This document shows positions 25,064 through 34,700 of a DNA stretch of 64,000 bases, piece by piece (the first letter of the stretch is position 1; every line of letters starts with the position of its first letter). Origin of the DNA: Kocuria carniphila (GTDB lineage Bacteria; Actinomycetota; Actinomycetes; Actinomycetales; Micrococcaceae); NCBI RefSeq assembly GCF_004136555.1, contig NZ_NOIT01000007.1, positions 1 to 64,000 on the forward strand, written 5' to 3'. Both the position numbers and the translations under genes were made by a program. The notes below the pieces were generated by a model, which saw nothing but the letters and a program-made list of their open reading frames with translations, had not been told where the DNA came from and made no database searches.

Positions 25064-26295
25064 CCACCGTCGAGGTTTTTATGGACCGAGACGGGGACCC
25101 GATCCTGGTGGGGCAGGCGCACTTCACTCGACACCGCAGTCAGATTTCCACAACGTTCCTCTATGATCCGACGTATTTGGTCCATGGCGGGACCAGTATC
25201 GACCCCGCGCTGCCCCTTGTCTCTGGGGCCCAACATCAGGTCGGTCTCGTGCGGGCCTTTGCCGATAGCGCACCCGATCGCTGGGGTAGGAATCTCATCG
25301 AGAAGGCGGAGCGCGTTCGTGCCCGCAGGGAGCACCGATCGCTGCGCAGGCTGGACGATTTGGACTTCCTCCTGGGGGTCAGCGACGACACCCGCCAGGG
25401 TGCCCTGCGGTACCGGATTGACGGCGACGGATCATTTGTCGGTGAGCCGTCGCGCGTTCCTCAACTGATCGCCCTCCCAGAGCTGCTGAGTGCCTCTGAC
25501 CGGCTCTCATCGGAGGACGATCCCAGTGCGGCGGTGAAGCAACTGCTCGAGACCGGTACAACCGGCTTGGGAGGCGCACGGCCCAAGGCATCCGTGCGTC
25601 TCGAAGACGGTGCGCTGGCTATTGCCAAATTTCCTCACTCAAGTGACCGGTGGGATATGATGGCCTGGGAAATGACAGCGCTCGATTTGTTGGAAGCCGT
25701 CGGAATTCGAACGCCCGCTCGGCGTCTGACTGCGGTGGGGGATCGAAACGTGCTTATTCTGCGACGGTTCGACCGCACTGACCATGGGCACAGGATTGGG
25801 TACATCAGTGCCATGACGGCACTTGGTGCCAATGACGGCGATCATCGCGATTACGCAGAGATCGCCGAGGCCATCCGAGATCTTTCACTCTCCCCGAAGA
25901 GTGACCACCGAGAGCTCTTCGACCGCGTCGTTGCATCGGTTGTTCTGGGCAACACGGACGATCATCTCCGCAACCACGGTTTTCTTGCCGATCACGGGTC
26001 TTGGACGCTCAGCCCCGCCTTCGACGTGAACCCTAACCCTGACCCGTGGCGGCCACGCGCAACGTCGATCATGGGGGCCGAGGCGCTCACCGATGAAGCC
26101 GATGCATTGCTACCGCTGGCCGAAGAGTGTGGCATACGCGTTCACCAGGCCCGGGAGCGGATTAGAAGTATGTTGTTGGTGATGACCGACTGGCGCGATG
26201 TTGCACGTAGGCATGACATTCGCGAGCAGGAAATCGGAACAATGGAAGAGTCTATCGACTCGCGCATCGCCGCGGTGTCTGCGGCGATGCGCTGA
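25060..26295 (+). CDS. hipA: HipA-like serine/threonine kinase toxin
   Basis: A 411-residue HipA-family kinase. In Escherichia coli HipA phosphorylates glutamyl-tRNA synthetase and causes persistence; the target of this relative is unknown. Kinase landmarks: Gly-rich loop TGLGGARPKAS at about 168-178, ATP Lys190 in IAKFPHSSD, catalytic loop NTDDHLRNHGF at 298-308 with Asp300 and Asn305, and metal-binding Asp322 in LSPAFDVNP. All appear intact, so the toxin looks functional. Codon third positions look more AT-rich than in flanking genes, in line with acquisition by transfer. It is convergent with oleD across 70 bases. Confidence 0.9.
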   Translation: MTTVEVFMDRDGDPILVGQAHFTRHRSQISTTFLYDPTYLVHGGTSIDPALPLVSGAQHQVGLVRAFADSAPDRWGRNLIEKAERVRARREHRSLRRLDDLDFLLGVSDDTRQGALRYRIDGDGSFVGEPSRVPQLIALPELLSASDRLSSEDDPSAAVKQLLETGTTGLGGARPKASVRLEDGALAIAKFPHSSDRWDMMAWEMTALDLLEAVGIRTPARRLTAVGDRNVLILRRFDRTDHGHRIGYISAMTALGANDGDHRDYAEIAEAIRDLSLSPKSDHRELFDRVVASVVLGNTDDHLRNHGFLADHGSWTLSPAFDVNPNPDPWRPRATSIMGAEALTDEADALLPLAEECGIRVHQARERIRSMLLVMTDWRDVARRHDIREQEIGTMEESIDSRIAAVSAAMR

Positions 26296-26365
26296 GCCTG
26301 ACTACAGGGCTGGATCCGGGGGTCCCGCCTGACGCTGGCCCTGGGGCCGCTCAACCAGCCCCGGT

Positions 26366-27709
26366 CTATTCCGAACGAACGTTTTGCAAATCGTTCATCG
26401 TATCGCTGCGACCGCTGCCGGCGGCGTCCGCGGCGCGCTCGGCCCTGACGCGCTGATCGTCGGCAACCTCCAGGACCCGTTCCGCCGCCACCGAGCCGGT
26501 GTTGCGTTCCGGGCGCGGGTGGTCCTTGTAATGCTGGGACAGACGCTGCATGCCGTCGTCCAGGCTCACGGACGGCTTCCAATTGAGCAGCTCGTGAGTC
26601 TCCTTCTGATCGAACCAGTGCGCGGTAGACATCTGCTCGGCCAGGAATTCGGTCATGGGCGGCTCGGAATCGTGTCCGCGCAGCTTGGCCGGAATGTGGG
26701 GCCAGACCTTCTCGATGACCTTGCCCGCGACACGGGCGACCTTGCCGGGAACGGAGCGCGTGGGGGCATCCACTCCGGCGGCGGCGCACATGCGCGCGAC
26801 CAGCTCACCCACGGGGCGGGGCTCACCGTTGGTCACCACAATGGCCTTGCCGTGGGTGAAGTCGATGCGCTCCAGGCAACGAGCAATCGCCTCGGAAGCG
26901 TTGTCGATGTAGGTCGTGTCGATCATGGCCGCACCGTGATCCAAGTTGGGCAGTCGACCAGCGGCTGCACGGTCCACGATCCGCTCCACGAGCTGGGTGT
27001 CACCCGGTCCCCACACGATGTGCGGGCGAATGGCTGCGACGCGCAGGCCGCGGCCATCGGTTTCAAGGGCGAGCAGCTCGGCGGCCGCCTTGGATCGGGC
27101 ATAGTTGCCGCGGGCGGTGCGAGGGTTGGCGGGCTCCGCGCCCACACCCTCGATCGAGGTGCCGGCGTGCGCCACGGACGGCGAGGAGACGAACACGACG
27201 TTCTGCACGCCGAGTTCCTGCGCGACGGTCAGCAGCACGCGGGTGCCCGTGATGTTCACGTGCACGAAGTCTTCCCAGTCACCGGCGAACGAGACCTTGG
27301 CGGCCAGGTGCACCACGTCGTCCACGCCTTCGAGGGCCTTGGCCACGGCGTCAGGGTCGGTCACGGAGCCAAGTACCTCGTCCACGCCCTCGCGATTGGC
27401 CACGGCGGCGTGTCCGCGCTGGAACACGCGCACGCGCCAGCCCTTTTCGAGCAGGGTGCGAGCAACCTCGCCGCCCAGCATGCCGGAAGCACCGGTCACC
27501 AGAACGGTGCGGCCCTTGCCGGTCAGTTCGCCTTCGGTCGCGGTGGAGCCGATCTCGTCGCGGCGGGACGTGTTCGTCGATCCCGGGCCCGACGACGTCG
27601 CTGTCGTCGCCTTGGTCTCGCGGTCGCCCGTGACGTCCGCGGGGGTGTCCGCGCGGTGGCGGCCGGTGCGGGATACGGGGTCGGGGGTGATGTCTGGGGA
27701 TTTGCTCAC
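26366..27709 (-). CDS. oleD: OleD, 2-alkyl-3-ketoacid reductase of olefin synthesis
   Basis: A 447-residue extended short-chain dehydrogenase. Nucleotide motif TGASGMLGG is at 72-80 and catalytic Tyr203/Lys207 in YARSK. OleD reduces the beta-keto acid made by OleA to a beta-hydroxy acid that OleC turns into a beta-lactone. Sequence flanking the core is unusual: about 65 N-terminal residues rich in Thr/Ser/Asp and about 50 charged C-terminal residues look disordered. The start overlaps the oleBC stop by ATGA, so oleA-oleBC-oleD form one transcript. A different 3-beta-hydroxysteroid dehydrogenase-like role is possible by family alone, but the context decides for OleD. Confidence 0.88.
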   Translation of the reverse strand: MSKSPDITPDPVSRTGRHRADTPADVTGDRETKATTATSSGPGSTNTSRRDEIGSTATEGELTGKGRTVLVTGASGMLGGEVARTLLEKGWRVRVFQRGHAAVANREGVDEVLGSVTDPDAVAKALEGVDDVVHLAAKVSFAGDWEDFVHVNITGTRVLLTVAQELGVQNVVFVSSPSVAHAGTSIEGVGAEPANPRTARGNYARSKAAAELLALETDGRGLRVAAIRPHIVWGPGDTQLVERIVDRAAAGRLPNLDHGAAMIDTTYIDNASEAIARCLERIDFTHGKAIVVTNGEPRPVGELVARMCAAAGVDAPTRSVPGKVARVAGKVIEKVWPHIPAKLRGHDSEPPMTEFLAEQMSTAHWFDQKETHELLNWKPSVSLDDGMQRLSQHYKDHPRPERNTGSVAAERVLEVADDQRVRAERAADAAGSGRSDTMNDLQNVRSE

Positions 27710-30447
27710 AGTGCGCTCATCTTTCCGCCGGAAAGTACGCGCTCAGCCCACTGGCTCAACGCGGCCCGATCAATCTTGGAATTGTGTCGGATATCGGTGG
27801 GGTGTTCGGGAATCACCATAACCGCGCTCGGGCGGATTCCGGTGGCGAATTCCACTGTGGATCGCACCCGATCCGCGAGGTCAGCCGGGGCAAGACCTGG
27901 TTTCTGGGGTGCGGGGTCGGTTTCGATCACGGCCACGGTGGTCTGCGAACCCTGCGGGCCCACTCCGACCAGTGCCGTGCGGCCCACACCCGGAACCGAT
28001 TCGGCCGCGTGTTCGGCGGCCACCGGGGTGACCGGTCCGCGGGAGGTGTTGATCACGTGTGCCAGACGGCCCTCGACCCACAAACGTTCTTTGGCGTCGA
28101 AATGTCCGACGTCCCCGGTGCGGTGCCAGCCGGGTGTCTGGTCCGAGACTCGCTCGGTGATCCACAGCCGGTCGTAGTGATCCTTGGCGTGGGGAGCCCG
28201 GGCCACGATCTCACCGGTCACACCCGGTTCCGTGGTGATCTCTTCGGTCACATCACCGGCCGCGTTGAGCGGTAGGACGCCCAACTGAGCACCGTGCACG
28301 GGAGTACCCACGCACACACCGTTACCGGCACCGGGGAGGCTCATTTGGGCGTCCTCCCGTGCGGCTCGGATGACATCCAGGCTGACATCGGTGAGCGGCA
28401 GGGCCTCGGTCATACCGTACGGCGTGTGCAACTCGGCGGCGGGGAGCAATGTCTGGAGGCGCTCCAACAGTGCCTCCGGAATCGGGGCGCCGGCCGAGAG
28501 CATCAAGTTCACGCGGGACAGCGCATCGCGCTGCGCCGGCGCGAGTTCATCCGCCGTGGCCAGCACGTTGGAGATGGCCGCCGGTGAAGCGAAGATCGCG
28601 GTGGCGTCGATGGCCATGACGGCTTCGGCCAGTGCGCGTGCCGTGAGCGTCTTGGGCTGGGTCACGTCCATGTCCGGGGTGACCGAAGCGGCTCCCAGTG
28701 CGGGGCCCAGCAACGCGAACGGAGCGAATCCAGCCACTAGACCGGTCCCGGCCCGCAGCCCGTAGGTCACGCGAATGGCGTCGCGCATGCCCGCCATCTG
28801 ACGGTGGGTGTACACCACACCCTTGGCGGGACCGGTGGAACCGGAAGTGAACAGCACGGCGGCCTCTGCATCGGGATCCACGAGCGGCAGTTCGCCGGTG
28901 TTCACGGTGGTGACAGAGTCCAAGAGTTCCGGAATGGTGTGCTCGACTCCTAGTGCCTTCTTGGTCACGGGGTCCAGGTTCGCGGCGGAGATCTTGCGTC
29001 CGGGCCAGCCGAGGGCCTTGGCTCCGACCAGGGCCTTGCGGATACCGATGAACCAGTCCGGGGAGGAACCCTTGAGCGCGCGGGTCAGACCCTTGCGTCC
29101 AAGCCCCTGGTCCGCGACCACGATGACGGCACCGATGCGCAGACACGAGTAGATCAGGGTGGTCAGCAGCGAACCCGGGGGAACCATGAGGTTCACACGA
29201 TCACCGGGGCGCACACCGGTGCGCAACAGGGCGGCACCCAAGCGGTCGACCGCGGAGCTCAATTGCGCCCAGGACACCGTGCGTTCCACGTTCAGCTCGG
29301 GAGCGGTGCCGTCCACGGTTCCCGCAACGGGTCCCATGTCCACCACGGCTGGGGAATCGTCGCTGCGCCGGGCCTCGAGCTCGGCGAAGAACGGGGAGAA
29401 GTTGTCGGACGCATTCGCGCGCTTTTCGCGGTGCTGCTGGGTGATCGGGAGACCATCGCCGAAGTGCTCGTTGAGCCACGTGATGATGGGCGTTGCGATG
29501 TCGCGGGATTCACCGACCAGGTGCTTGGCACCCTCGAATCGGTGCACGTCCGCGTGGGGAGCTCGACGCAACAGGTCGTCCAGGTAGCGCTGCTGGAATA
29601 CCGGGTCATTGGTGCCCCACAAAAGCAGCGTGGGAACCTCGCGCGCACTCATGCGACCGGCAATGCGCTCGTAGGCCGCGTGTGAGGGGTGATCCTCCGG
29701 TGCGGGGATATCCGCCACGAAATTGGCAATGGCCTGGCGGCGCTCGCGGGAACGGTACGGAGCTTTGAAAGCCTTCTTGACGTCGCTGCTCGGAGCGGGT
29801 TCGGCCAAGGCGAGCGTGGTGTCCAGGAAGGCGGTGGTCTGCTTGGTGAGCGGTTCATGCAACGCGGAGTTGAGGGCCACCTGCAGGGCGGTGGGGATGG
29901 GCTCCGAGTTGTCGTGGTGAACCGCGGTGTTGGTCAGGATGGTGGCCGCGTGGATGCCCGGATGTTCCTGCGCCCACCCCTGGGAAATCAATCCGCCCCA
30001 GTCGTGAGCCAGGGTGACCACGGGGACGTCCGCGGAATCAACGCCGAGTTCGGCGGTGAGGTCGCTCAGGTCCTGGACCCGGTCCTCCAAACGGCGGAAC
30101 AACCCGGTGCGTTCGGAGAAACCCATGTCCAACTGGTCCACGGCAATTACGCGCCACGGCTGGTCGGAATCGGTCGCGGCTTCAAGCACGCTGCGCCACA
30201 GGTAGGACCACGTGGGATTACCGTGCACCGCCAGGATGATGCCGCGCGGTGACTTTGCGGCCTTCTCCAGGACGGGACCGTTATCCAACAGGTGCCAGCG
30301 GCGCTTGCGACCGGGCACGGGTTCCACGGCCGCGGTGGAAGCAACCGTGACGGTGGTGGACCATGCCGGATCGACACCCGGAAGGGACACGTCACTCATT
30401 GGCAAACGAGGGCCGGTCTGGATCGATCGAGAGGTTTTCTTGCTCAC
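27706..30447 (-). CDS. oleBC: OleBC fusion: beta-lactone decarboxylase plus beta-lactone synthetase
   Basis: A 913-residue two-domain enzyme. Residues about 25-335 are an alpha/beta hydrolase of the haloalkane-dehalogenase type: oxyanion HGNPTW (75-80), nucleophile Asp149 in HDWGG, base His309 in GAKHLVGE. This is OleB, which decarboxylates the beta-lactone to the olefin. After a linker, residues about 370-913 are an acyl-AMP ligase-like domain with P-loop TSGSTGPAKG (534-543): OleC, which closes the beta-lactone with ATP. Micrococcus luteus and relatives have the same fusion, which may channel the reactive lactone. The GTG start has GGAG about eight bases upstream and lies 27 bases after oleA. 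Confidence 0.92.
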   Translation of the reverse strand: MSKKTSRSIQTGPRLPMSDVSLPGVDPAWSTTVTVASTAAVEPVPGRKRRWHLLDNGPVLEKAAKSPRGIILAVHGNPTWSYLWRSVLEAATDSDQPWRVIAVDQLDMGFSERTGLFRRLEDRVQDLSDLTAELGVDSADVPVVTLAHDWGGLISQGWAQEHPGIHAATILTNTAVHHDNSEPIPTALQVALNSALHEPLTKQTTAFLDTTLALAEPAPSSDVKKAFKAPYRSRERRQAIANFVADIPAPEDHPSHAAYERIAGRMSAREVPTLLLWGTNDPVFQQRYLDDLLRRAPHADVHRFEGAKHLVGESRDIATPIITWLNEHFGDGLPITQQHREKRANASDNFSPFFAELEARRSDDSPAVVDMGPVAGTVDGTAPELNVERTVSWAQLSSAVDRLGAALLRTGVRPGDRVNLMVPPGSLLTTLIYSCLRIGAVIVVADQGLGRKGLTRALKGSSPDWFIGIRKALVGAKALGWPGRKISAANLDPVTKKALGVEHTIPELLDSVTTVNTGELPLVDPDAEAAVLFTSGSTGPAKGVVYTHRQMAGMRDAIRVTYGLRAGTGLVAGFAPFALLGPALGAASVTPDMDVTQPKTLTARALAEAVMAIDATAIFASPAAISNVLATADELAPAQRDALSRVNLMLSAGAPIPEALLERLQTLLPAAELHTPYGMTEALPLTDVSLDVIRAAREDAQMSLPGAGNGVCVGTPVHGAQLGVLPLNAAGDVTEEITTEPGVTGEIVARAPHAKDHYDRLWITERVSDQTPGWHRTGDVGHFDAKERLWVEGRLAHVINTSRGPVTPVAAEHAAESVPGVGRTALVGVGPQGSQTTVAVIETDPAPQKPGLAPADLADRVRSTVEFATGIRPSAVMVIPEHPTDIRHNSKIDRAALSQWAERVLSGGKMSAL

Positions 30448-30474
30448 GGTTGAACTCCACTTTCTCTCAGGCGT

Positions 30475-31500
30475 TTACCAGGCCAATTCCATCAGGGTCG
30501 TGTTCAGACCGGACCCCACACCCAAACACAGCACACGGTCACCGCGCTGCAATTTCTCGGCTTCGAGAGCCAGGGTCATGGGCAGAGCGGCCGCCGCAAC
30601 GTTGCCCCAGTAAGGGAACGTCAACGGCACACGATCGGGGTCGAGTCCCATGTCCGCAATGAGCTTGTTGGTGTGCGAATTGGACACCTGGTGGGTCACG
30701 TAGCTGTCCATGTTGAGCCAGTCCCAGCCGTCCCGTTCGGCTTCCTGCATGGCCGCGACCACGAGGCCCACACCGTGGTTGAGCAGCCCGGTGGCGTTGG
30801 TGAACATACCCTCGTCACCGCCGATGCACAGTTCGTGGAACTGGGTTCCGGCGCGCGTCACGGAGCCCACGATGCGGTGGGCGTCCGGGTGCTTGTCGGC
30901 CGGCCCCACCACGGCAGCGGCAGCACCGGAGCCCAGTGTCAGGGTGGCAAATTCCTCCACGACCTGCTCGCGGGTGATGCCGGGCTTCTTCAAACGCTCG
31001 ATGGCTGCGCGGTGCCAGGGGGAGGGATCCTCACCATTGACGATCAAGGCGTACTCGATGGCTCCGGAGTCGATCATCGACGAGGCCACGGTCAGCGCAT
31101 TGATGAAGCCCAGGCACGCGTTGGTGATGTCGAAGTTCAAAGCGGAGCTGGGCATGCCGAGCCGATGGTGAATGCCCACGGCCACGGCGGGTTCAAAATT
31201 GTCCCGGGTCACGGACGAGTTGATGAACAACCCGATCTGTTCGGGCTTGATACCGGACTGTTCCAGCGCTGCCTGCCCGGCTTCGGTGGCGCCGTCCGAG
31301 AAGTGGCGGCCCGGGGCCCACATGCGACGTTCTTGAATTCCAGCCAGGCGTTCGAGGAGTCCGCGCGGCAAGCGCAGGCGCTTGAACGTATCGGCGAGCT
31401 CATCATCGAACCGCGTTGAGGGGACCACCTCGTCTGCTTCCACCTTGGTAATGGACAGCACGGCTGCATTGCGGTTTCTAATGGTTGAGTTTCCGATCAA
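30475..31500 (-). CDS. oleA: OleA, acyl-CoA head-to-head condensing enzyme
   Basis: A 341-residue thiolase-superfamily protein that joins two fatty acyl-CoAs by Claisen condensation to a 2-alkyl-3-keto acid. The nucleophile is Cys129 in NACLGF, and Glu103 in TRDNFEP matches the conserved catalytic glutamate that separates OleA from FabH; a THQ motif and GNVAAAA supply the His and Asn of the oxyanion hole. TTG at 31500 is the only start codon after the upstream in-frame stop that keeps the conserved GNSTIR N-terminus; no strong ribosome binding site precedes it. It is the first gene of the ole operon, divergent from smc. Confidence 0.9.
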   Translation of the reverse strand: MIGNSTIRNRNAAVLSITKVEADEVVPSTRFDDELADTFKRLRLPRGLLERLAGIQERRMWAPGRHFSDGATEAGQAALEQSGIKPEQIGLFINSSVTRDNFEPAVAVGIHHRLGMPSSALNFDITNACLGFINALTVASSMIDSGAIEYALIVNGEDPSPWHRAAIERLKKPGITREQVVEEFATLTLGSGAAAAVVGPADKHPDAHRIVGSVTRAGTQFHELCIGGDEGMFTNATGLLNHGVGLVVAAMQEAERDGWDWLNMDSYVTHQVSNSHTNKLIADMGLDPDRVPLTFPYWGNVAAAALPMTLALEAEKLQRGDRVLCLGVGSGLNTTLMELAW

Positions 31501-31779
31501 CGTGGCGCTTTCGAGACAGGGCTCTCCCTGCGCCGTGACGAACCGAAAGGTGATTCATCGCCGTGGGCGCTCGAGCGAGCAGGCGGGCTGGACCGACTTA
31601 GTCTATCGACCAGGTTGAACCTTGCAGCCAGCGGTTCTCGGCCGTTTCTCTGCAGGCTGACTATTGACGAGTCCCAGAACCGCAGGCCCGCACGGGTACA
31701 GTGGTGTGGTTGCGCGGGCCCGCTCACCCCCGGACGAGGGCCGCGCGGTGGTGAACATCTCACGCTAGGAGCCGTAAAC
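31501..31779. other. Divergent intergenic region between oleA and smc
   Basis: These 279 bases hold regulatory signals for both directions and no gene. On the reverse strand a TAGACT hexamer near 31600 could serve oleA with a leader of about 85 bases. On the forward strand TACAGT (31697-31702) could serve smc; a TTGACG at 31664-31669 is too far (27 bases) to be its -35. A TAGGAG ribosome binding site for smc is at 31766-31771. The reading frame that extends smc upstream is open by chance. Confidence 0.5.
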
Positions 31780-34700
31780 GTGCACTTGAAGACCCTCACC
31801 GTGCGCGGTTTCAAGTCTTTCGCTTCGGCAACCACCTTTAATTTCGAGCCCGGTGTGACCGCGGTGGTGGGCCCCAACGGCTCCGGCAAATCCAACGTGG
31901 TGGACGCACTCTCGTGGGTCATGGGCGAGCAGGGAGCCAAGTCACTGCGCGGCGGCAAGATGGAAGACGTCATCTTCGCCGGGACCTCGGGTCGTTCCGC
32001 ACTCGGGCGCGCACACGTATCGCTGACCATCGACAACGCCGACGGCGCCCTGCCGATCGAATACAGCGAAGTCACCATTTCTCGCACGCTCTTCAGGACG
32101 GGCGGTTCCGAATACGCAATCAACGGCCGCTCGTGCCGCCTGCTGGACATCCAGGAACTACTCTCCGACTCGGGTCTGGGCCGCGAGATGCATGTGATCG
32201 TGGGGCAGGGTCAGCTGGACCGGATCCTGCAGGCCACTCCCGAGGACCGCCGAGGCTTCATCGAAGAGGCCTCGGGCATTCTGAAACACCGCCGCCGCAA
32301 GGAGAAGACGCTCCGCAAACTCGATTCCCTGCAGTCCAATTTGGACCGCCTGGAGGACCTGGTGGGGGAGATCCAGCGGCAGTTGACGCCCCTCGGACGG
32401 CAGGCACGCACCGCGCGCAAGGCCCAGCGCATCCAGTACGACGTGCGCGACGCCAAATCCCGTTTGCTCGCCGATGACGTGGTGCAGGCTCGCGCCGCGC
32501 TACAGACCGACAGTGCTTCCAGCGAGAGGACGCGAACCGAAAAGCAACGCCTGGAACAACTGGTGGACCAGATTGCGGCACGCTTGCAGGAGACCGAGGC
32601 CCAGGCCGCCCGCACGGCTCCAGTCCTCAATGCCGCCCGCTCGAGCTGGTATGAACTCAGTACCGTGCGTGATCAGTTCCGTGCGCTGTCCTCGCTGGCG
32701 GGGGAGCGGCGTCGGCTCCTGGGGTCCGCCGAACCGGAACAGGACACGGGCAAGGACGCGAATCGGCTGGAGGAACAGGCCGAGCGCAGCCGGGCTGAAG
32801 CCGCCGGGCTCGAAGAACGCGTTGTCGAATCCCGGGAGCACCTGGCGTCGGTGGAGACCGCCCGGCAGGAGGCCGAGGAGGTTGCACGGGCCGCCGAGCA
32901 GCGCACCGCTCAACTTGTGCGCGAGGCCGCAGACCGCCGCGCTGGGCAAGCCAAGTTGGCCGCCGCAGTGTCATCGGCGCGGTCCGGTTTGTCCTCCGCG
33001 GAAGCCGACATCGAGCGGCTGCGCGTTGAAATCAACGATGTCATTACCCGCTCCGAAGGCGCTCGCGGCGAGCACGCCCAACTCCACGAACGAGCCGAAA
33101 CACTCCGCGCGGCCGCCGCGCGCAGTGCGGAACTCGCGGAACAGGCCCGCGAGAACGCCGATCAGGCGGAAACAGCGGCTCGCCAGGCCGAGGCCGAACG
33201 CCAGCGCGTGCTGCGCGAACACCATTCCGTGACCGTTCGCTTGGACACCCTGCAGCAGTCGATGCCGCAACCCGACGGTTCGCAGGCCGTCTCGGCGAGC
33301 CACGGAGATTCCGTGCTGGGTGCGGTCTCGGACGCGGTGCGCGTGGCCGAAGGCTGGGAACGTGCGGTGGGCGCCGCGTTGGGGCCGTGGTCCGAGGCGC
33401 TCGCGGTCCGTTCCCACACCCGTGCTGCGGACATCTTTTCCTCCCTGCGCTCCGAGGACCTCGGTCGCGTCAATGTCCTGGTCGCCTCCGGGGCCGACGG
33501 CGCTGGGGAGCCGACCGCATTGAACCTGCCTGACGGGGCGGTGCGGGCGGTCGAGGTGCTCTCCGGATCGCCTGACACCTCGAGCGATTCTGCGGCGCAA
33601 GCCATTCTCACCGCGGTGCGCGGATTGCTCGCCACCACGATCCTGGTTCCCGACGCCGCCGCGGCCGTCGCCGTGTTGGACGCGGCCTCGGAGGCGGGGA
33701 CCACCGGCATTCGAGCGGTCACCACCAACGGTGACGTCTTCGGCGCTCATCGGGCCCAGGGCGGTGCCGCGGAGGCAGCCGGCAGTCTGGAGATTCACGC
33801 GCAGATCGACAAGGCCCGCACGGAATCCGCGCGCTGGTCACGTGAACTGGACACCGTCTCGGCCGCGGCGAAGTATGCCGAAGCCCTGCGGGTAGAGGCA
33901 ACCACGAAGGCTCGCGAGGCCGGTGGCGTGGCACGTGATCAGCAGAAGGCCGCCTCGGAGGCCGCGAATGCGTTGAGCCGTGCTGAAGCTGTCTTGGCGT
34001 CCGCGGATGCGGAACTGCAGCGCCGTCGTGAGGCCGTGGCAACCGCGGAGCAGCGGCTGGGTGAGCGCGAGGCGCAACTTCAGGACGCGGTGGCCCGCGC
34101 CGAGGCCGTGGAGAGCGGCGATGAGGAAACCCTCGAGCGAGATCAGTTGGAAGCGGCGTCGGCGAAGGATCGTGCCGAGCGCGCGGCCCGTGAGGCGCGC
34201 GAAACCGAGACCCAAGCCCGACTGGCCCTGCGCGGGTTGGAAGAACAACACCGATCGGTCCAGTCCCGGGCACAGTCCCAGGCACGCGCCGCTCAGGCAG
34301 AGCGGGTAGCCCAGGCCGAGGCCGCGCGGCGCGCCGAACGGCGCCGCGTACAGGCCACCATTGCGCAGGCCGTGGTGCAGGCTTCGGACTACCTGCGGCT
34401 GCGCGCCGACGAGTCCGTGACCGAAGCTGCCCGGATCAGGGACGCGGCGGACGTGGAACGAGCCGGACTGGACGAGGCCGCCGGACGGCTGCGTGCGGAA
34501 CGGGACGAGCTGGCCAAACAGCTCAACACCGTGACCGAACAACTGCACCGGGAAGAGCTCGACCTGGCCCAGCGGCAGGCCAAGCTGGAAGCGCTAGAGA
34601 AGTCCTCCCTCGAGGAACTCGGTATGACGCTCGACTACCTGGTGGACCGTTACGGCCCGCACCTGCCCGTGCCGGACGCCGATGACGTGTTGGAAGCCGC

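Noticed and set aside
26296-26365. A clear terminator between hipA and oleD
   Set aside because: Only a weak 7-bp pairing (GGGCTGG with CCAGCCC) with a 41-base loop is present, without a T-run.
26384-28177. A 597-codon frame antisense to oleD and oleBC
   Set aside because: No domains, low-complexity Gly/Arg/Val composition; opposite to well-supported enzymes.
31664-31702. A full sigma-70-like promoter for smc
   Set aside because: TTGACG and TACAGT are 27 bases apart, too far for one promoter; only the -10 remains plausible.
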